From Pseudoteredinibacter isoporae (GTDB lineage: Bacteria; Pseudomonadota; Gammaproteobacteria; Pseudomonadales; Cellvibrionaceae), in the NCBI RefSeq assembly GCF_011602085.1, contig NZ_JAAONY010000002.1, forward strand, positions 124,001 to 188,000: DNA of 64,000 bases, written 5' to 3'. The notes below the pieces were generated by a model. The model ran no database searches. It had not been told where the DNA came from and saw nothing but the letters and a program-made list of their open reading frames with translations. Below are positions 42,949-52,941 of the stretch, in pieces. Positions within the stretch are counted from its first letter, which is position 1; each line of letters starts with the position of its first letter. Made by a program: the position numbers and the translations under genes.

Positions 42949-43202
42949 ACTTTGTTGTATCCGCTTAGTATCGAAGATCTATACATCCATTTCACTGGTG
43001 TATCCCCTCTTCCCGTCCTGGTACCCGCCGCCTTGAGCCGGTTTTCCTGAATGAGTGTGCATAAGCTGGGTACATTGGCGCCTGTTAGAGCGCCGCGCAT
43101 TCTCCTGCTAACCGAAAACACCTGCATGCACTAGCGATGTAAGCGATAGTGCATGAACGGTAGTGGCGGGAGTATTATTACACCCACTTATTGGACACCA
43201 GA
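42949..43202 (+). promoter_or_regulatory. Long structured leader of the DEAD-box helicase mRNA
   Basis: The untranslated leader contains at least two hairpins: GGCGC (43077-43081) / GCGCC (43090-43094), and ATGCACTA (43126-43133) / TAGTGCAT (43147-43154). Long structured leaders are known for cold-shock genes, including deaD of E. coli, where they permit autoregulation and RNase E-dependent decay; the same role is inferred here. No convincing ORF was found in it. Confidence 0.5.
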
Positions 43203-44984
43203 ATGACTGACCAACCACTCAGCTTTGCTGAATTGGGCTTGCCCGACGCTATTGTTAAAGCCGTTGCCAAAGTTGGCTACGAGCAAGCTTCCCCCATCCA
43301 GGCCGCCAGTATCCCACCCCTGCTCAAGGGCAAGGATATTCTCGGCATGGCACAAACCGGTACCGGTAAAACCGCCGCCTTTGCTTTGCCGTTATTGAGC
43401 AAAGTCGACGTAAAACTGAAACAGCCTCAGATTCTTATTCTTGCACCGACTCGCGAACTTGCTATCCAGGTTGCCGAGGCGTGCAGTCGTTACGCTGCGA
43501 ACTTGAAAGGTTTTCACGTTTTGCCCATTTACGGCGGACAGGATTACGGCAGCCAGCTACGCCAGCTGAAACGTGGCGCCCAGGTTGTTGTGGGCACGCC
43601 CGGTCGCGTTATGGACCATATGCGTCGCGGCACCCTCAAGCTGGATGCACTGAAAGCACTGGTTCTGGACGAAGCCGACGAAATGTTGCGCATGGGCTTT
43701 ATTGATGACGTCAACTGGATTCTGGACAACTGCCCGGAAGACAAACAAGTGGCCCTCTTCTCTGCCACCATGCCGAAAGAAATTCAACGCGTTACCGAGC
43801 AGTACCTTAACGATCCGGTTACCGTAAAAATTAAAGCCGAAACGGCCACCGTTGAACGCATCGAACAATCCTATATGCAGGTGCGCGGACATGAAAAACT
43901 CGAAACACTGACACGCCTGTTGGAAGTTGAGCCCTTTACCGGCGTCATTATTTTTGTGCGCACCAAAAACGCCACGGCCGAAGTCGCTGAAAAACTGGAA
44001 GCTCGAGGTTACGCCAGCGCCGCACTGAACGGCGACATGAGTCAACAGTTGCGCGAGCGTGCTATTAACCGTCTGAAACAACAGAAGCTCGATATTATTG
44101 TCGCCACCGATGTGGCCGCGCGCGGTATCGACGTAGCGACCGTCAGCCATGTAATTAACTACGACATTCCATACGACAGCGAGGCCTATGTGCACCGCAT
44201 TGGTCGTACGGGTCGTGCTGGCCGCAGTGGTAAAGCCGTATTGTTTATCACCGCCAAAGAAACTCGTATGCTGCGCACCATTGAGCGTGCCATCGGCCAG
44301 AAAATTGACAAGCACCGCTTGCCAAGTTCTGCCGAAATTTCCCAGCAACGCACCGATCAGTTTAAAGAACAACTGCAATCCGTATTGGAAAATGAAACTC
44401 TGGATTTCTTCCAGGACCTGGTTAGCCAATGCAGCGATCAGTTCGAACGCTCCGGCTCTGAAATCGCTGCCGCATTGGCCTTTATGGCCCAGAAAGATCG
44501 CCCATTGCAATTGCCAGAGGAAAAACCTCGTCGCGAACCTCGCGAGCCCCGCGAGAAAAAGGACAAAAAGAAACGCCAAGGCAGCGGTGAAGACACCTCA
44601 AACGTCACCTGGATCAATTACCGACTTGACGTGGGTCGAGAACACGGTGTTCGTCCTGGCGACATTGTAGGCGCCATTGCCAATGAAGCCGGCATTGACA
44701 GCGATTATATCGGTCGAATTAATCTGCACGGTGATCACAGTACCGTTGACCTGCCAGAGGGTATGCCAAAGGAAATTTTCCAGCAGCTTCGCAAAATGCG
44801 TATTCGTCAGCAGCCGAGTAACTTCAGCCGCAATGACGAAGCCGGCGAATCACAACACGAAAAAAGCGGTTCAAAACCGGAACGTAAAAACAAGGGTAAA
44901 AAGAAACCTGGCAAGGCCGCTAACTCTGACAAACGACAAGGCAAACCAAAGCGCCCGAAAGGCGACTCCCCCAAAGGGAAATAA
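43203..44984 (+). CDS. deaD: ATP-dependent DEAD-box RNA helicase DeaD/CsdA
   Basis: A 593-residue RNA helicase. Motifs in order: Q motif SFAELGLPDAIVKAVAKVGY, MAQTGTGKTAAFALP, LAPTRELAIQV, GTPGRVMDH, LVLDEADEML, LFSATMPKEIQ, VATDVAARGID and YVHRIGRTGRAGRSG. After residue about 430 comes a charged linker, then the DbpA-type RNA-binding domain (VTWINYRLDVGREHGVRPGD; IGRINLHGDHSTVDLPEGMP) and a basic tail rich in Lys/Gly. The C-terminal layout is that of CsdA/DeaD, which aids 50S assembly and mRNA decay in the cold. ATG 43203 chosen over an in-frame TTG 12 nt upstream. The tail is followed 51 bp later by the MATE gene. Confidence 0.95.
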   Translation: MTDQPLSFAELGLPDAIVKAVAKVGYEQASPIQAASIPPLLKGKDILGMAQTGTGKTAAFALPLLSKVDVKLKQPQILILAPTRELAIQVAEACSRYAANLKGFHVLPIYGGQDYGSQLRQLKRGAQVVVGTPGRVMDHMRRGTLKLDALKALVLDEADEMLRMGFIDDVNWILDNCPEDKQVALFSATMPKEIQRVTEQYLNDPVTVKIKAETATVERIEQSYMQVRGHEKLETLTRLLEVEPFTGVIIFVRTKNATAEVAEKLEARGYASAALNGDMSQQLRERAINRLKQQKLDIIVATDVAARGIDVATVSHVINYDIPYDSEAYVHRIGRTGRAGRSGKAVLFITAKETRMLRTIERAIGQKIDKHRLPSSAEISQQRTDQFKEQLQSVLENETLDFFQDLVSQCSDQFERSGSEIAAALAFMAQKDRPLQLPEEKPRREPREPREKKDKKKRQGSGEDTSNVTWINYRLDVGREHGVRPGDIVGAIANEAGIDSDYIGRINLHGDHSTVDLPEGMPKEIFQQLRKMRIRQQPSNFSRNDEAGESQHEKSGSKPERKNKGKKKPGKAANSDKRQGKPKRPKGDSPKGK

Positions 44985-45035
44985 ACAGGCGAACCCGATT
45001 TGCACATGCACAGTGTTAACTGAATACATGGACTT

Positions 45036-46424
45036 ATGAACACACAGCCACAAGCAACATCACGCTTCGACCAACTCCCCGAGTTGGTCCGACTGGCCTG
45101 GCCAATCCTGATCTCCCAACTGGCCATTTCCGGCATGGGAGTAGTCGATACCATTATGGCCGGCAGCGTCAGCTCAATCGATCTGGCGGCCGTGGCGGTG
45201 GCGTTCAGTCTTTGGCTTCCCATTTTGATGTTTTCAGTCGGATTGTTCAGTGCAACATCAAGCCTGGTTGCCCATGCCTGGGGCGCCCGCGATCCCGGCA
45301 CCGCCAGGCTGCACACAATTCAAAGCATCTGGATAGCCATTGCTCTGGGTATTGGCGCCGCCGCTCTGGTAACCCAGGCACCCTTCTTGCTCAAAGCCAT
45401 GGACATTGACCCCAGTGTTCACCCGATTGTGATCGCCTATCTGGATGCTATGGTCATCGGCCTGCCTGCGGCAGCCGTTTATCAAGTGCTTCGAGCCAGC
45501 AGCGAAGGCACCGGCCACAGCAAGCCGGTCATGCAGATCAATCTCCTGGCGTTCTTTGCCAACATCCCTCTGAACTTTATCTTCGTGCACGGCTATTTCG
45601 GCCTACCAGCCATGGGGGGCGCCGGCTGCGGCTGGGCAACGGCAACGGTGATGTGGCTGAATACGCTTGCCCTGGCCCTGTATATGCACAAGGCCCCCCA
45701 GTTCAGGGAACTCAAACTCTTCCGTGGCGGCTTTATGCCCCCACAATTGAATGCCGCCTGGCAGATCCTTGCCCTCGGCTTACCCATTGGCGCAGCCGTG
45801 TTTGCCGAGGTAGTGATTTTCTCCATTATTGCCCTGCTGATCGGCTCTCTCGGGGCCACGGTTATTGCTGGACATCAGATTTCCATGAACGTCTCGGCAA
45901 TCACCTTTATGCTGCCTTTGAGCGTGAGTATTGCCATTACAGTTCAGGTGGGACAGCGCCTTGGCGCAAAGCGGCCAATGGAAGCCCAGCGCACCTGGCG
46001 CCAGGCCATGCTTTTGGCCACCGCCATCGCTACCACAAATGCGATTTTAATCTATCTGTTTGCCTGGCCGATTACCGGAATCTACAGTGACGAACTGGCA
46101 ATACGGGAACTGGCCACCGGCTTGCTGTTGTTCGCCGCTGCGTATCAGATCTCCGATGCGCTACAGGTCGCGGCAGCCGGGGCTTTGCGGGGTTATAAAG
46201 ACACTCAGGTGACCATGTATATCACCCTGTTTGCCTACTGGGGTGTGGGCCTGCCACTGGGCTATACGCTGGGTCTCACTGACCTGATCACAGCCGCTTC
46301 CGGCCCAAAGGGCTTCTGGATTTCCCTGCTCATTTCTCTGAGCCTCGCCGCAGTGCTTTTAATGTGGCGTCTACAACACATTAGTCGTAGAAATATGGCT
46401 ATATCAACCACCATAAATGGCTGA
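45036..46424 (+). CDS. norM: MATE-family multidrug/sodium antiporter
   Basis: A 462-residue inner-membrane transporter with twelve predicted helices in two six-helix bundles. NorM-like features: LVRLAWPILISQLAISGMGV, VDTIMAGSVSSIDLAAVAVA with the conserved N-lobe Asp, LRASSEGTGHSKPVMQINLL and LPIGAAVFAEVVIFSIIALL in the C-lobe. Such pumps export cationic dyes, fluoroquinolones or aminoglycosides in exchange for Na+ or H+. The gene follows deaD by 51 bp and may be cotranscribed. The stop codon sits inside a 13-bp inverted repeat. Confidence 0.93.
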   Translation: MNTQPQATSRFDQLPELVRLAWPILISQLAISGMGVVDTIMAGSVSSIDLAAVAVAFSLWLPILMFSVGLFSATSSLVAHAWGARDPGTARLHTIQSIWIAIALGIGAAALVTQAPFLLKAMDIDPSVHPIVIAYLDAMVIGLPAAAVYQVLRASSEGTGHSKPVMQINLLAFFANIPLNFIFVHGYFGLPAMGGAGCGWATATVMWLNTLALALYMHKAPQFRELKLFRGGFMPPQLNAAWQILALGLPIGAAVFAEVVIFSIIALLIGSLGATVIAGHQISMNVSAITFMLPLSVSIAITVQVGQRLGAKRPMEAQRTWRQAMLLATAIATTNAILIYLFAWPITGIYSDELAIRELATGLLLFAAAYQISDALQVAAAGALRGYKDTQVTMYITLFAYWGVGLPLGYTLGLTDLITAASGPKGFWISLLISLSLAAVLLMWRLQHISRRNMAISTTING

Positions 46425-46434
46425 TATAGCCATA
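46394..46434 (+). terminator. 13-bp inverted repeat spanning the norM stop codon
   Basis: TATGGCTATATCA (46394-46406) and TGATATAGCCATA (46422-46434) are perfect complements with a 15-nt loop; the TGA of the right arm is the stop codon. The tail AATTTCA is only weakly T-rich. Likely 3'-end structure or terminator for norM. Confidence 0.55.
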
Positions 46435-46444
46435 ATTTCAATCA

Positions 46445-46488
46445 GACACAAATGTGTCATTTAATTGTAATCATATCCTCCGTATAAT
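46445..46488 (+). promoter_or_regulatory. Promoter and palindromic operator for the Oar-like receptor
   Basis: GACACA-AA-TGTGTC (46445-46458) is a perfect dyad immediately before a weak -35 (TTTAAT, 46460-46465) and a consensus -10 TATAAT (46483-46488) with a 17-nt spacer. The dyad position suits an activator or a repressor. Confidence 0.55.
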
Positions 46489-46584
46489 CGCGGCGATTAG
46501 TCTGGCCTGACCCCTGTCCGGCCAAAAAGTTTCGCAGAAATAGAAAATTTGAATTCAAGTTTTACTCAATCACTAGGGGGATTT

Positions 46585-49500
46585 ATGGTTGGTATCAACC
46601 AGAAGAAGTCACTATTAGCTGCTGCTGTTGGCCTTGCTGTTGGCCTGAGCGCAGGTGTTCAGGCCCAGGAGACCACCTCCGCGATTCGCGGTCAGGTATT
46701 TGGTCCCCAAGGTAACCCGGCCACCTCAGCTTCCGTGACCATTGTTAACCTTAAGACCAATCGTACCAGCACAATGCAGACCAATGACTCTGGTCGTTTT
46801 GTGGCAAAAGGTTTGGCTGTTGGCGGCCCATACAAGGTAACCATCAGCAAAAATGGCAACACCTCTGTTGTCGACAATGTATTCCTGCAACTGGGTGGCA
46901 GCTACCCGATCACCACTCAGCTGAACTCTTCTTCCAATATTGAAGAAGTTACGGTAACCGCAACTCAGCTGGCCAACACGGCCATGGGCATCAGCCGCTC
47001 TTTCGACGTTGTGGACCTGGAAAATGCTCCGACCTTTAACGCTGATATTAAAGACCTGATCAAACAGGACCCCCGCGTTTATATTGATGAAGCGTTTTCC
47101 GACGCCATTCAATGTGCCGGTGCAAACCCTCGCTTCAACTCTCTGACCGTAGACGGCGTTCGCTTGAACGATAACTTCGGTTTGAACAGCAACGGTTACC
47201 CAACCGAGCGCATGCCTTTTCCATTCCGCGCGATTAACCAGACTTCGGTTGAGCTGGCGCCATTTGATGTTCAGTACGGTCAGTTCAGTGCCTGTAACAT
47301 CAACGCCGTAACCAAATCCGGTGACAATGAATTCACTGGCAGCGTATTCTATGAATTCAACAACGATTCCATGTCTGGCGACAGCCTGGAAGGCGATTCT
47401 ATCGATCGCGGCAGCTTTGACAGAAAACGTTACGGCTTCAACGTTGGCGGCCCCCTGATTGAAGACAAACTGTTCTTCTTCGCCTCTTACTACAAGCAGG
47501 AAAGCGCTAACCTGTTCAACCGTGGCCCCGTTGGTTCTGGTGCGGCTGTTGAAGTTCAGGGTTTGAGCCAGGCTGATTTCGATCGCATTCTGCAGATCTC
47601 ACGCGATGTTTACGGCTACGATCCAGGCCTGCCGGTTCCTTCTATTCCAAACGAAGACGAGAAGTTCCTGGTTAAGGTTGACTGGAACATCAACGATGAC
47701 CACCGTGCCGCCTTTACCTACAACTACAACGACGGCTTTAACATCAGTGAAGCAGATGGCGATTCCGACGAGTTCGAATTCACCAATCACTACTATGAGC
47801 GTGGTGCCGAGCTGAACTCTTACGTTGCCCAATTCTTCTCTGACTGGAGCGACAACTTCAGTACTGAAGTCAAAATCGGTTACGTAGATCTGGATAACCG
47901 TCAGATTTCTCGCGATACCGAAGGCTTTGGTGAAGTTCGCATCAGCACAACCAACAATGGCGCCCGCGCCAATGTTTTCCTGGGTGGTGACGATTCTCGT
48001 CAATCCAACAAGCTGAGCTATGAGACCATGTCTTATAAGTTCTCAGGTACCTACACTTACAACGATCACAACTTCACTTTCGGTTATGAACGTGAAGAGT
48101 TCGATGTATTTAACCTGTTTATTCAGCACTCCCAGGGTGAGTTCCGCTTTAACAGCATCGATGATTTCGAAGCTGGCACCCCTTCACGTATCTACTACGG
48201 TAACGCTGGCGGCACAAACATTCCTGCCGACGGTGCAGCTGAGTTCGGTTACGACGTAAACACCGTTTACTTCCAGGACGAGTACTCCTTCAGCAGCGCT
48301 GACGTTACTCTGGTAGTTGGTGCACGTTATGACTGGTACGAGAGTGATGATCTGCCAACCGTTAACCCAGCTGTTGAAGAGAACTATGGTTTCTCTAACG
48401 CTCAAAACATGGACGGCAAGGATCTGTTCCAGCCACGTGTTGGTTTCGAGTGGAATGTTAACGACAACCTGGAAATCCACGGTGGTGTCGGTGTCTACTC
48501 CGGTGGTAACCCGAACGTTTGGATTTCCAACAACTACTCCAACGACGGCGTACGTGTTCTGCAGATTCAGGATCGCAGTGGTGATTCACTGTTTGGCTAC
48601 GAGTATGCCAACGGCGGCTCCCCTATCCGTGATGTTCCTCAGCACTTGATCGACGCCGTAGGTCGTGGTGAAGGTTTCAACGGTGGTTTGAACTTCATGG
48701 ATCCAAACTTCGAACTGCCTCACTCTGTTAAGTACGCACTGGGTGGTAGCTACGAGTTTGACGATGGCCACTTGTTCCAGGCTGACTTCTTGTACTCCGA
48801 GAATAAAGACTCCGCCATCATCATCGACGCCACTCGTGAAACCGTAGGTACCGCACCTGACGGTCGTCCAATCTACGGCTCCATCAACGGTCGCAGCCAA
48901 GACTTCCTGCTGACCAATGTTAAAGGCGACTCCGGTGAAAGCACCGTTGTTTCTTTCGCATTGAGCAAAGAGTTTGATAACGGCTTCGATTACGCGTTCT
49001 CTTATGCGTACACCGATGCGACTGAAATCAGCCCAATGACCAGCTCCGTTGCTTTCTCTAACTACGTGAACGCCGCCAGCTCTAACCCTAACGCTCCTGA
49101 TGAAGCAACTTCAAACTACGTGATTCCTCACCGTTTCACTTTGAAGCTGGGTTATGAAATGGAGTTGTTCGATGGTCTGAAAACTCGTTTCAACCTGTTC
49201 GGTACTGCGAACGAAGGTCGCCCTTACAGCTATACCTTTAACAGTGGCTTTATGTTCGGTGATTCCACCGGCTTTATCTCTCGCCACCTGGTATACATCC
49301 CAACCGGTCTGGACGATCCAAATGTTGTCTTCGGTGAAAACTTCGACACCGACGCATTCTTTGCCTTGGTTGACTCTGAAGGCCTGAAGCGCGGTCAGAT
49401 CATGGAGCGTAACAGTCTGAATGGTCGCTGGTGGAACAAGTTCGACCTGAAAGTGACCCAGGAAATCCCAGGATTTGCTGAAGATCACAAAGGTAAGGTT

Positions 49501-49713
49501 TACATGACCGTTAAGAACGTTGGCAACTTGCTGAACGACGACTGGGGCGTATTGTACGAGCCTAGCTTCCCACGTTCACAACGTATTGTTGATGCCAGCA
49601 TTAACGACAATGGCCAGTACGTATTCGAAGAGTTCATTCGCCCTGCGGGTGAAACTCGTGTAGCCCGTCCTTCCTTCTGGGAGCTGTGGGTTGGTATCGA
49701 ATACAAGTTCTAA
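46585..49713 (+). CDS. Oar-like TonB-dependent outer-membrane receptor
   Basis: A 1042-residue outer-membrane protein. Signal peptide 1-28 (KKSLLAAAVGLAVGLSAGVQ then AQE). Residues about 30-110 are a carboxypeptidase-regulatory-like beta sandwich (SAIRGQVFGPQGNPATSASV). A plug domain with TonB-box-like EEVTVTA near 120 follows (LIKQDPRVYIDEAF; NSLTVDGVRLNDNFGLN), including two Cys (one in IQCAGANP, one in SACNINAV). The C-terminal barrel ends in GIEYKF with terminal Phe. The Oar family imports peptides, oligosaccharides or other large nutrients; the substrate is unknown. ATG 46585 has AGGGGG 4 nt upstream; a longer in-frame start at 46549 spoils the signal peptide. Its codon use is visibly biased to preferred codons (many GTT, CTG, GGT, AAC), suggesting very high expression. 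Confidence 0.93.
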   Translation: MVGINQKKSLLAAAVGLAVGLSAGVQAQETTSAIRGQVFGPQGNPATSASVTIVNLKTNRTSTMQTNDSGRFVAKGLAVGGPYKVTISKNGNTSVVDNVFLQLGGSYPITTQLNSSSNIEEVTVTATQLANTAMGISRSFDVVDLENAPTFNADIKDLIKQDPRVYIDEAFSDAIQCAGANPRFNSLTVDGVRLNDNFGLNSNGYPTERMPFPFRAINQTSVELAPFDVQYGQFSACNINAVTKSGDNEFTGSVFYEFNNDSMSGDSLEGDSIDRGSFDRKRYGFNVGGPLIEDKLFFFASYYKQESANLFNRGPVGSGAAVEVQGLSQADFDRILQISRDVYGYDPGLPVPSIPNEDEKFLVKVDWNINDDHRAAFTYNYNDGFNISEADGDSDEFEFTNHYYERGAELNSYVAQFFSDWSDNFSTEVKIGYVDLDNRQISRDTEGFGEVRISTTNNGARANVFLGGDDSRQSNKLSYETMSYKFSGTYTYNDHNFTFGYEREEFDVFNLFIQHSQGEFRFNSIDDFEAGTPSRIYYGNAGGTNIPADGAAEFGYDVNTVYFQDEYSFSSADVTLVVGARYDWYESDDLPTVNPAVEENYGFSNAQNMDGKDLFQPRVGFEWNVNDNLEIHGGVGVYSGGNPNVWISNNYSNDGVRVLQIQDRSGDSLFGYEYANGGSPIRDVPQHLIDAVGRGEGFNGGLNFMDPNFELPHSVKYALGGSYEFDDGHLFQADFLYSENKDSAIIIDATRETVGTAPDGRPIYGSINGRSQDFLLTNVKGDSGESTVVSFALSKEFDNGFDYAFSYAYTDATEISPMTSSVAFSNYVNAASSNPNAPDEATSNYVIPHRFTLKLGYEMELFDGLKTRFNLFGTANEGRPYSYTFNSGFMFGDSTGFISRHLVYIPTGLDDPNVVFGENFDTDAFFALVDSEGLKRGQIMERNSLNGRWWNKFDLKVTQEIPGFAEDHKGKVYMTVKNVGNLLNDDWGVLYEPSFPRSQRIVDASINDNGQYVFEEFIRPAGETRVARPSFWELWVGIEYKF

Positions 49714-49800
49714 GAACTGAATCCAGGAATAGGTATAGGGCAAGGAAGCCCAGAAAAATGGAATCAGGCACAAGTAAGTGCAAAACAAGAAGTAACATTA

Positions 49801-49824
49801 AAGCCGGCAATTGCCGGCTTTTTT
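49801..49824 (+). terminator. Intrinsic terminator after the Oar-like receptor
   Basis: AAGCCGGCAATTGCCGGCTT is a perfect 20-nt palindrome followed by TTTT, 87 nt after the stop codon. It also serves the convergent MAPEG gene poorly, as only a short A-run lies on its left. Confidence 0.85.
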
Positions 49825-49848
49825 CGTTTTAGCACTCAAAAAAATAGC

Positions 49849-50280
49849 TTACAAACTTAGAAAAACCGCTCGCAATAACATGAACCATAATAAGGCCGAA
49901 GACAGTAAATATGCAGCAAAGCGATGCATGACCTTGTTGTAACTGCAATGAATCACACTGTGGGCTAAACGAAATGCAAAGAACCCCCAAGCACAGGTGA
50001 TAAACAAAGAATCCACCAAATTGCTAATGGAAAGGTAAACAGACAATACATAAAACAGGATTGGCAATTCGAAAAGATTGGCAAGGTTATAAGCCGGTGC
50101 CATTGCTTTTTCTGGAAGCAACTCTTTTACTTTCTCAGGGGTATTGAGTCGATCAGCAGCAATACCATTTGACATCGCCGTGGATAAGCGACGATACAAT
50201 AAGGTTATCCATACCAGCATGGTTAACAGCATCATTGCCAATACCGGCATAAAAATATTCAGATCACTTTCACTCGCCAT
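49849..50280 (-). CDS. MAPEG-family membrane protein
   Basis: A 143-residue four-helix membrane protein of the MAPEG family (membrane-associated proteins in eicosanoid and glutathione metabolism). Helices at about 8-28, 60-80, 87-107 and 118-140. The sequence NLANLFELPILFYVLSVYL contains the family's conserved N-x-x-E-x-x-P core, and the later FRLAHSVIHCSYNKVMHRFA carries basic residues for glutathione binding. Bacterial members are poorly characterised and may act in glutathione-dependent detoxification. It is a single gene, convergent with the Oar-like receptor. Confidence 0.88.
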   Translation of the reverse strand: MASESDLNIFMPVLAMMLLTMLVWITLLYRRLSTAMSNGIAADRLNTPEKVKELLPEKAMAPAYNLANLFELPILFYVLSVYLSISNLVDSLFITCAWGFFAFRLAHSVIHCSYNKVMHRFAAYLLSSALLWFMLLRAVFLSL

Positions 50281-50608
50281 AACAGTCTCCTAATGGGTGT
50301 TTTTCATTCTGCCTTGCAGCATACAAGAAAAATTTACACATCAACAATGCCAGCATTGAGGAAAATTCTGCCAAACAGACACAAAGCCCCACAAACAGGC
50401 TGAATGAAAAATTCAACAAGACCTGAAAAATAAAGTGCAACAGAACAGATAAGTGAGAGGTTTTAACCGGGAAGCAAAAACAAAGCGCAGTACGCGAGCT
50501 GGGGGAACACTATAGGAATAATACGGGGCAATAAAGAAGCAATAACAGCCGACCGAAGCACCGGACCAACTGTTATTGCTTTAACTGGTTTTAACGCTGG
50601 CCTTACAA
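50281..50608. other. 328-bp gap between MAPEG and glcB; terminator only
   Basis: The gap holds the MAPEG promoter region and the glcB terminator. AT-rich, and I see no ORF with ribosome site and no RNA gene in it. Confidence 0.5.
50537..50581 (-). terminator. 12-bp hairpin downstream of glcB
   Basis: AAGCAATAACAG (50537-50548) and CTGTTATTGCTT (50570-50581) are perfect complements, 28 nt after the glcB stop. On the minus strand the stem is followed by CTTTATTG, partly T-rich, so it is a likely terminator. Confidence 0.65.
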
Positions 50609-52795
50609 TCAGGCGCCGTATTTAGCCTTGGCTTTTTTACGATACGCGTGCAACAAAGGCTCGGTGTAACCACTAGGCTGAGTCTTACCCTCAAAAATCA
50701 ATGCACAAGCCGCTTCGAAGGCGATATTATCATCGAAATTGGCGGCCATTGGACGGTACTCAGCATCGCTGGCATTTTGTTCATCAACAACCTTTGCCAT
50801 ACGCTGCAAAGTTTCCATAACCTGCTCTTTGCTACACACACCCTGCTCTAGCCAGTTACAAATATGCTGACTGGAAATACGCAAAGTCGCACGGTCTTCC
50901 ATCAAACCGATGTTGTGAATATCTGGAACCTTGGAACAACCCACGCCTTGGTCAATCCAACGCACAACGTAACCCAGAATGCCCTGAGCATTGTTATCAA
51001 GTTCAGATTGAATTTCCTCAGCGCTCAGAACGGATGGATCTTCCATAACCGGAACCGTCAGAATATCGTCCAGACTGGCACGTTGACGCTGCTTAAGCTC
51101 GTCCTGCAGGGACACAACATTTACTTGATGGTAGTGCGTGCTGTGCAGGGTTGCGCCATTCGGTGAAGGTACCCAGGCAGTATTGGCGCCTGATTCCGGA
51201 TGACCAATTTTCTGTTCAAGCATCGCGGCCATTTCATCCGGCATCGCCCACATACCCTTACCAATTTGAGCCTTACCCTGTAAGCCACAAGCCAGCCCAT
51301 TGTCGACATTCCAGTCTTCGTAAGCGTTGATCCAGGGCTGCTGCTTCATGTTCGCTTTTGGAATCATGGCACCAGCCAGCATGCTGGTGTGAATTTCATC
51401 GCCCGTACGATCCAGGAAGCCGGTATTAATGAACACCACACGCTCTGATGCCGCACGGATACATTCTTTCAAATTCACTGTTGTGCGACGCTCTTCATCC
51501 ATGATGCCGGCTTTCAGCGTATTACGTGGCAAGCCTAATGCGTCTTCAACGCGGGCAAACAGTTCACAAGCGAAAGCCACCTCCTCCGGGCCGTGCATTT
51601 TCGGTTTCACAATGTACACCGAACCCGTACGTGAGTTTCCGCGAGCTTCGCGGTCATCAACGTTGCGCTGCAAATCGTGCATTGCGGCCAGAGAAGTCAC
51701 CATGGCATCCATAATGCCTTCTGGAACCTCATTACCATCTCGATCAAGAATGGCATCGTTAGTCATCAGGTGACCAACATTACGTACAAACAACAGGCTA
51801 CGGCCTGGCAAACGCAGCTCTCCGCCGTCCGGGCGGGTATAGAAACGGTCCGCATTCAAACGACGAGTCATCATCTGACCGCCCTTCTCAAAACTGTCTT
51901 CGAGATTACCCTTCATCAGACCCAGCCAGTTTGAGTAAACCTCAACCTTGTCCTCGGCATCAACAGCCGCGACGGAGTCCTCACAATCCATAATCGTGGT
52001 TACTGCCGCTTCGACCAGCAGATCTTTTACATTGGCTGGGTCGTCTTTGCCAACATTGTGGCTAGAATCAATTTGAATTTCGACATGCAAGCCATTGTTT
52101 TTTAACAAAATAGAGTCAGGTTTCGAAGCTTCACCCTGGTAGCCTTGCAGCTTTTCCGGCTGAGCCAGTCCGGTTACGCTGCCGTCGCTCAATTTAACCT
52201 GCAGAGCACCGTTTTCGATGCTGTAACCTGCTGATTCCTGATGGCTACCCGACTGCAAAGGCGCCACTTGATCGAGGTGCTTGCGAGCAAATTCAATAAC
52301 CTTGGCACCGCGAATCGGATTGTAACCACGGCCTTTTTCCGCACCACCGCTCTCGCTGATGGCATCGGTACCGTACAGGGCATCGTACAGACTGCCCCAA
52401 CGCGCATTGGAAGCATTCAGAGCAAAACGGGCATTCTTAACGGGAACAACCAGCTGTGGGCCGGCTTGCTCGGCAATCTCGGTATCAACGTTCTCTGTGG
52501 TAACGGCAAATTCGTCACCCTCAGGCAGCAAATAACCGATATCCAGCAAAAACTCCTTGTAGCTGGCAAAATCACCTTTGGGGTTTTCCTGATGCCAGCT
52601 ATCGATTTTGGCCTGAAAGTCTTCACGCTTGGCCAGCAGAGCCTTATTTTTTGGGGCCAGATCCGTGATGATGGCTTCAAAGGCCTGCCAGAAATCTTGG
52701 GTATTTACACCGGTACCTGGAGCAATCTGCTCCTCGATTAAGCGATACAGCGCCGCATCAATTTGCAAGCCACCTTGCTGGATTCTTTCGCTCAC
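50609..52795 (-). CDS. glcB: Malate synthase G
   Basis: A 728-residue enzyme condensing glyoxylate and acetyl-CoA to malate in the glyoxylate/glycolate route. Motifs: [108 protein letters not shown] and [20 protein letters not shown]. The catalytic Arg, Glu and Asp positions are kept. I choose GTG at 52795 because GGAGG lies 8 nt upstream; an in-frame GTG at 52810 would overlap that site. No isocitrate lyase is in the window, so the feeding pathway may be glycolate oxidation or an unlinked aceA. Confidence 0.95.
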   Translation of the reverse strand: MSERIQQGGLQIDAALYRLIEEQIAPGTGVNTQDFWQAFEAIITDLAPKNKALLAKREDFQAKIDSWHQENPKGDFASYKEFLLDIGYLLPEGDEFAVTTENVDTEIAEQAGPQLVVPVKNARFALNASNARWGSLYDALYGTDAISESGGAEKGRGYNPIRGAKVIEFARKHLDQVAPLQSGSHQESAGYSIENGALQVKLSDGSVTGLAQPEKLQGYQGEASKPDSILLKNNGLHVEIQIDSSHNVGKDDPANVKDLLVEAAVTTIMDCEDSVAAVDAEDKVEVYSNWLGLMKGNLEDSFEKGGQMMTRRLNADRFYTRPDGGELRLPGRSLLFVRNVGHLMTNDAILDRDGNEVPEGIMDAMVTSLAAMHDLQRNVDDREARGNSRTGSVYIVKPKMHGPEEVAFACELFARVEDALGLPRNTLKAGIMDEERRTTVNLKECIRAASERVVFINTGFLDRTGDEIHTSMLAGAMIPKANMKQQPWINAYEDWNVDNGLACGLQGKAQIGKGMWAMPDEMAAMLEQKIGHPESGANTAWVPSPNGATLHSTHYHQVNVVSLQDELKQRQRASLDDILTVPVMEDPSVLSAEEIQSELDNNAQGILGYVVRWIDQGVGCSKVPDIHNIGLMEDRATLRISSQHICNWLEQGVCSKEQVMETLQRMAKVVDEQNASDAEYRPMAANFDDNIAFEAACALIFEGKTQPSGYTEPLLHAYRKKAKAKYGA

Positions 52796-52903
52796 GGTTA
52801 TTGCCTCCACAGTCTTATATATGCATTAACATAAATTCTATGGAAGCCAGCTTTATTTGGCGAATTTATAGGTTTTATATTGGGTATTTTTTATAGGAAT
52901 ACT

Positions 52904-52920
52904 GGGCGCAGTCTGCGCCC
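52904..52920. terminator. Hairpin between the two-component genes and glcB
   Basis: GGGCGCA-GTC-TGCGCCC is a perfect 7-bp GC-rich stem, 22 nt past the histidine-kinase stop on the minus strand. The following minus-strand sequence (AGTATTCCTATAAAAA) has no T-tract, so termination efficiency is uncertain. Confidence 0.5.
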
Positions 52921-52941
52921 GGATAGAGGATACGGCAGGCC

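Noticed and set aside
43557-44579. 340-codon antisense ORF over deaD
   Set aside because: Frame lies fully opposite a strongly conserved gene; the translation is low in complexity and resembles a codon-bias shadow, with no ribosome site or family match.
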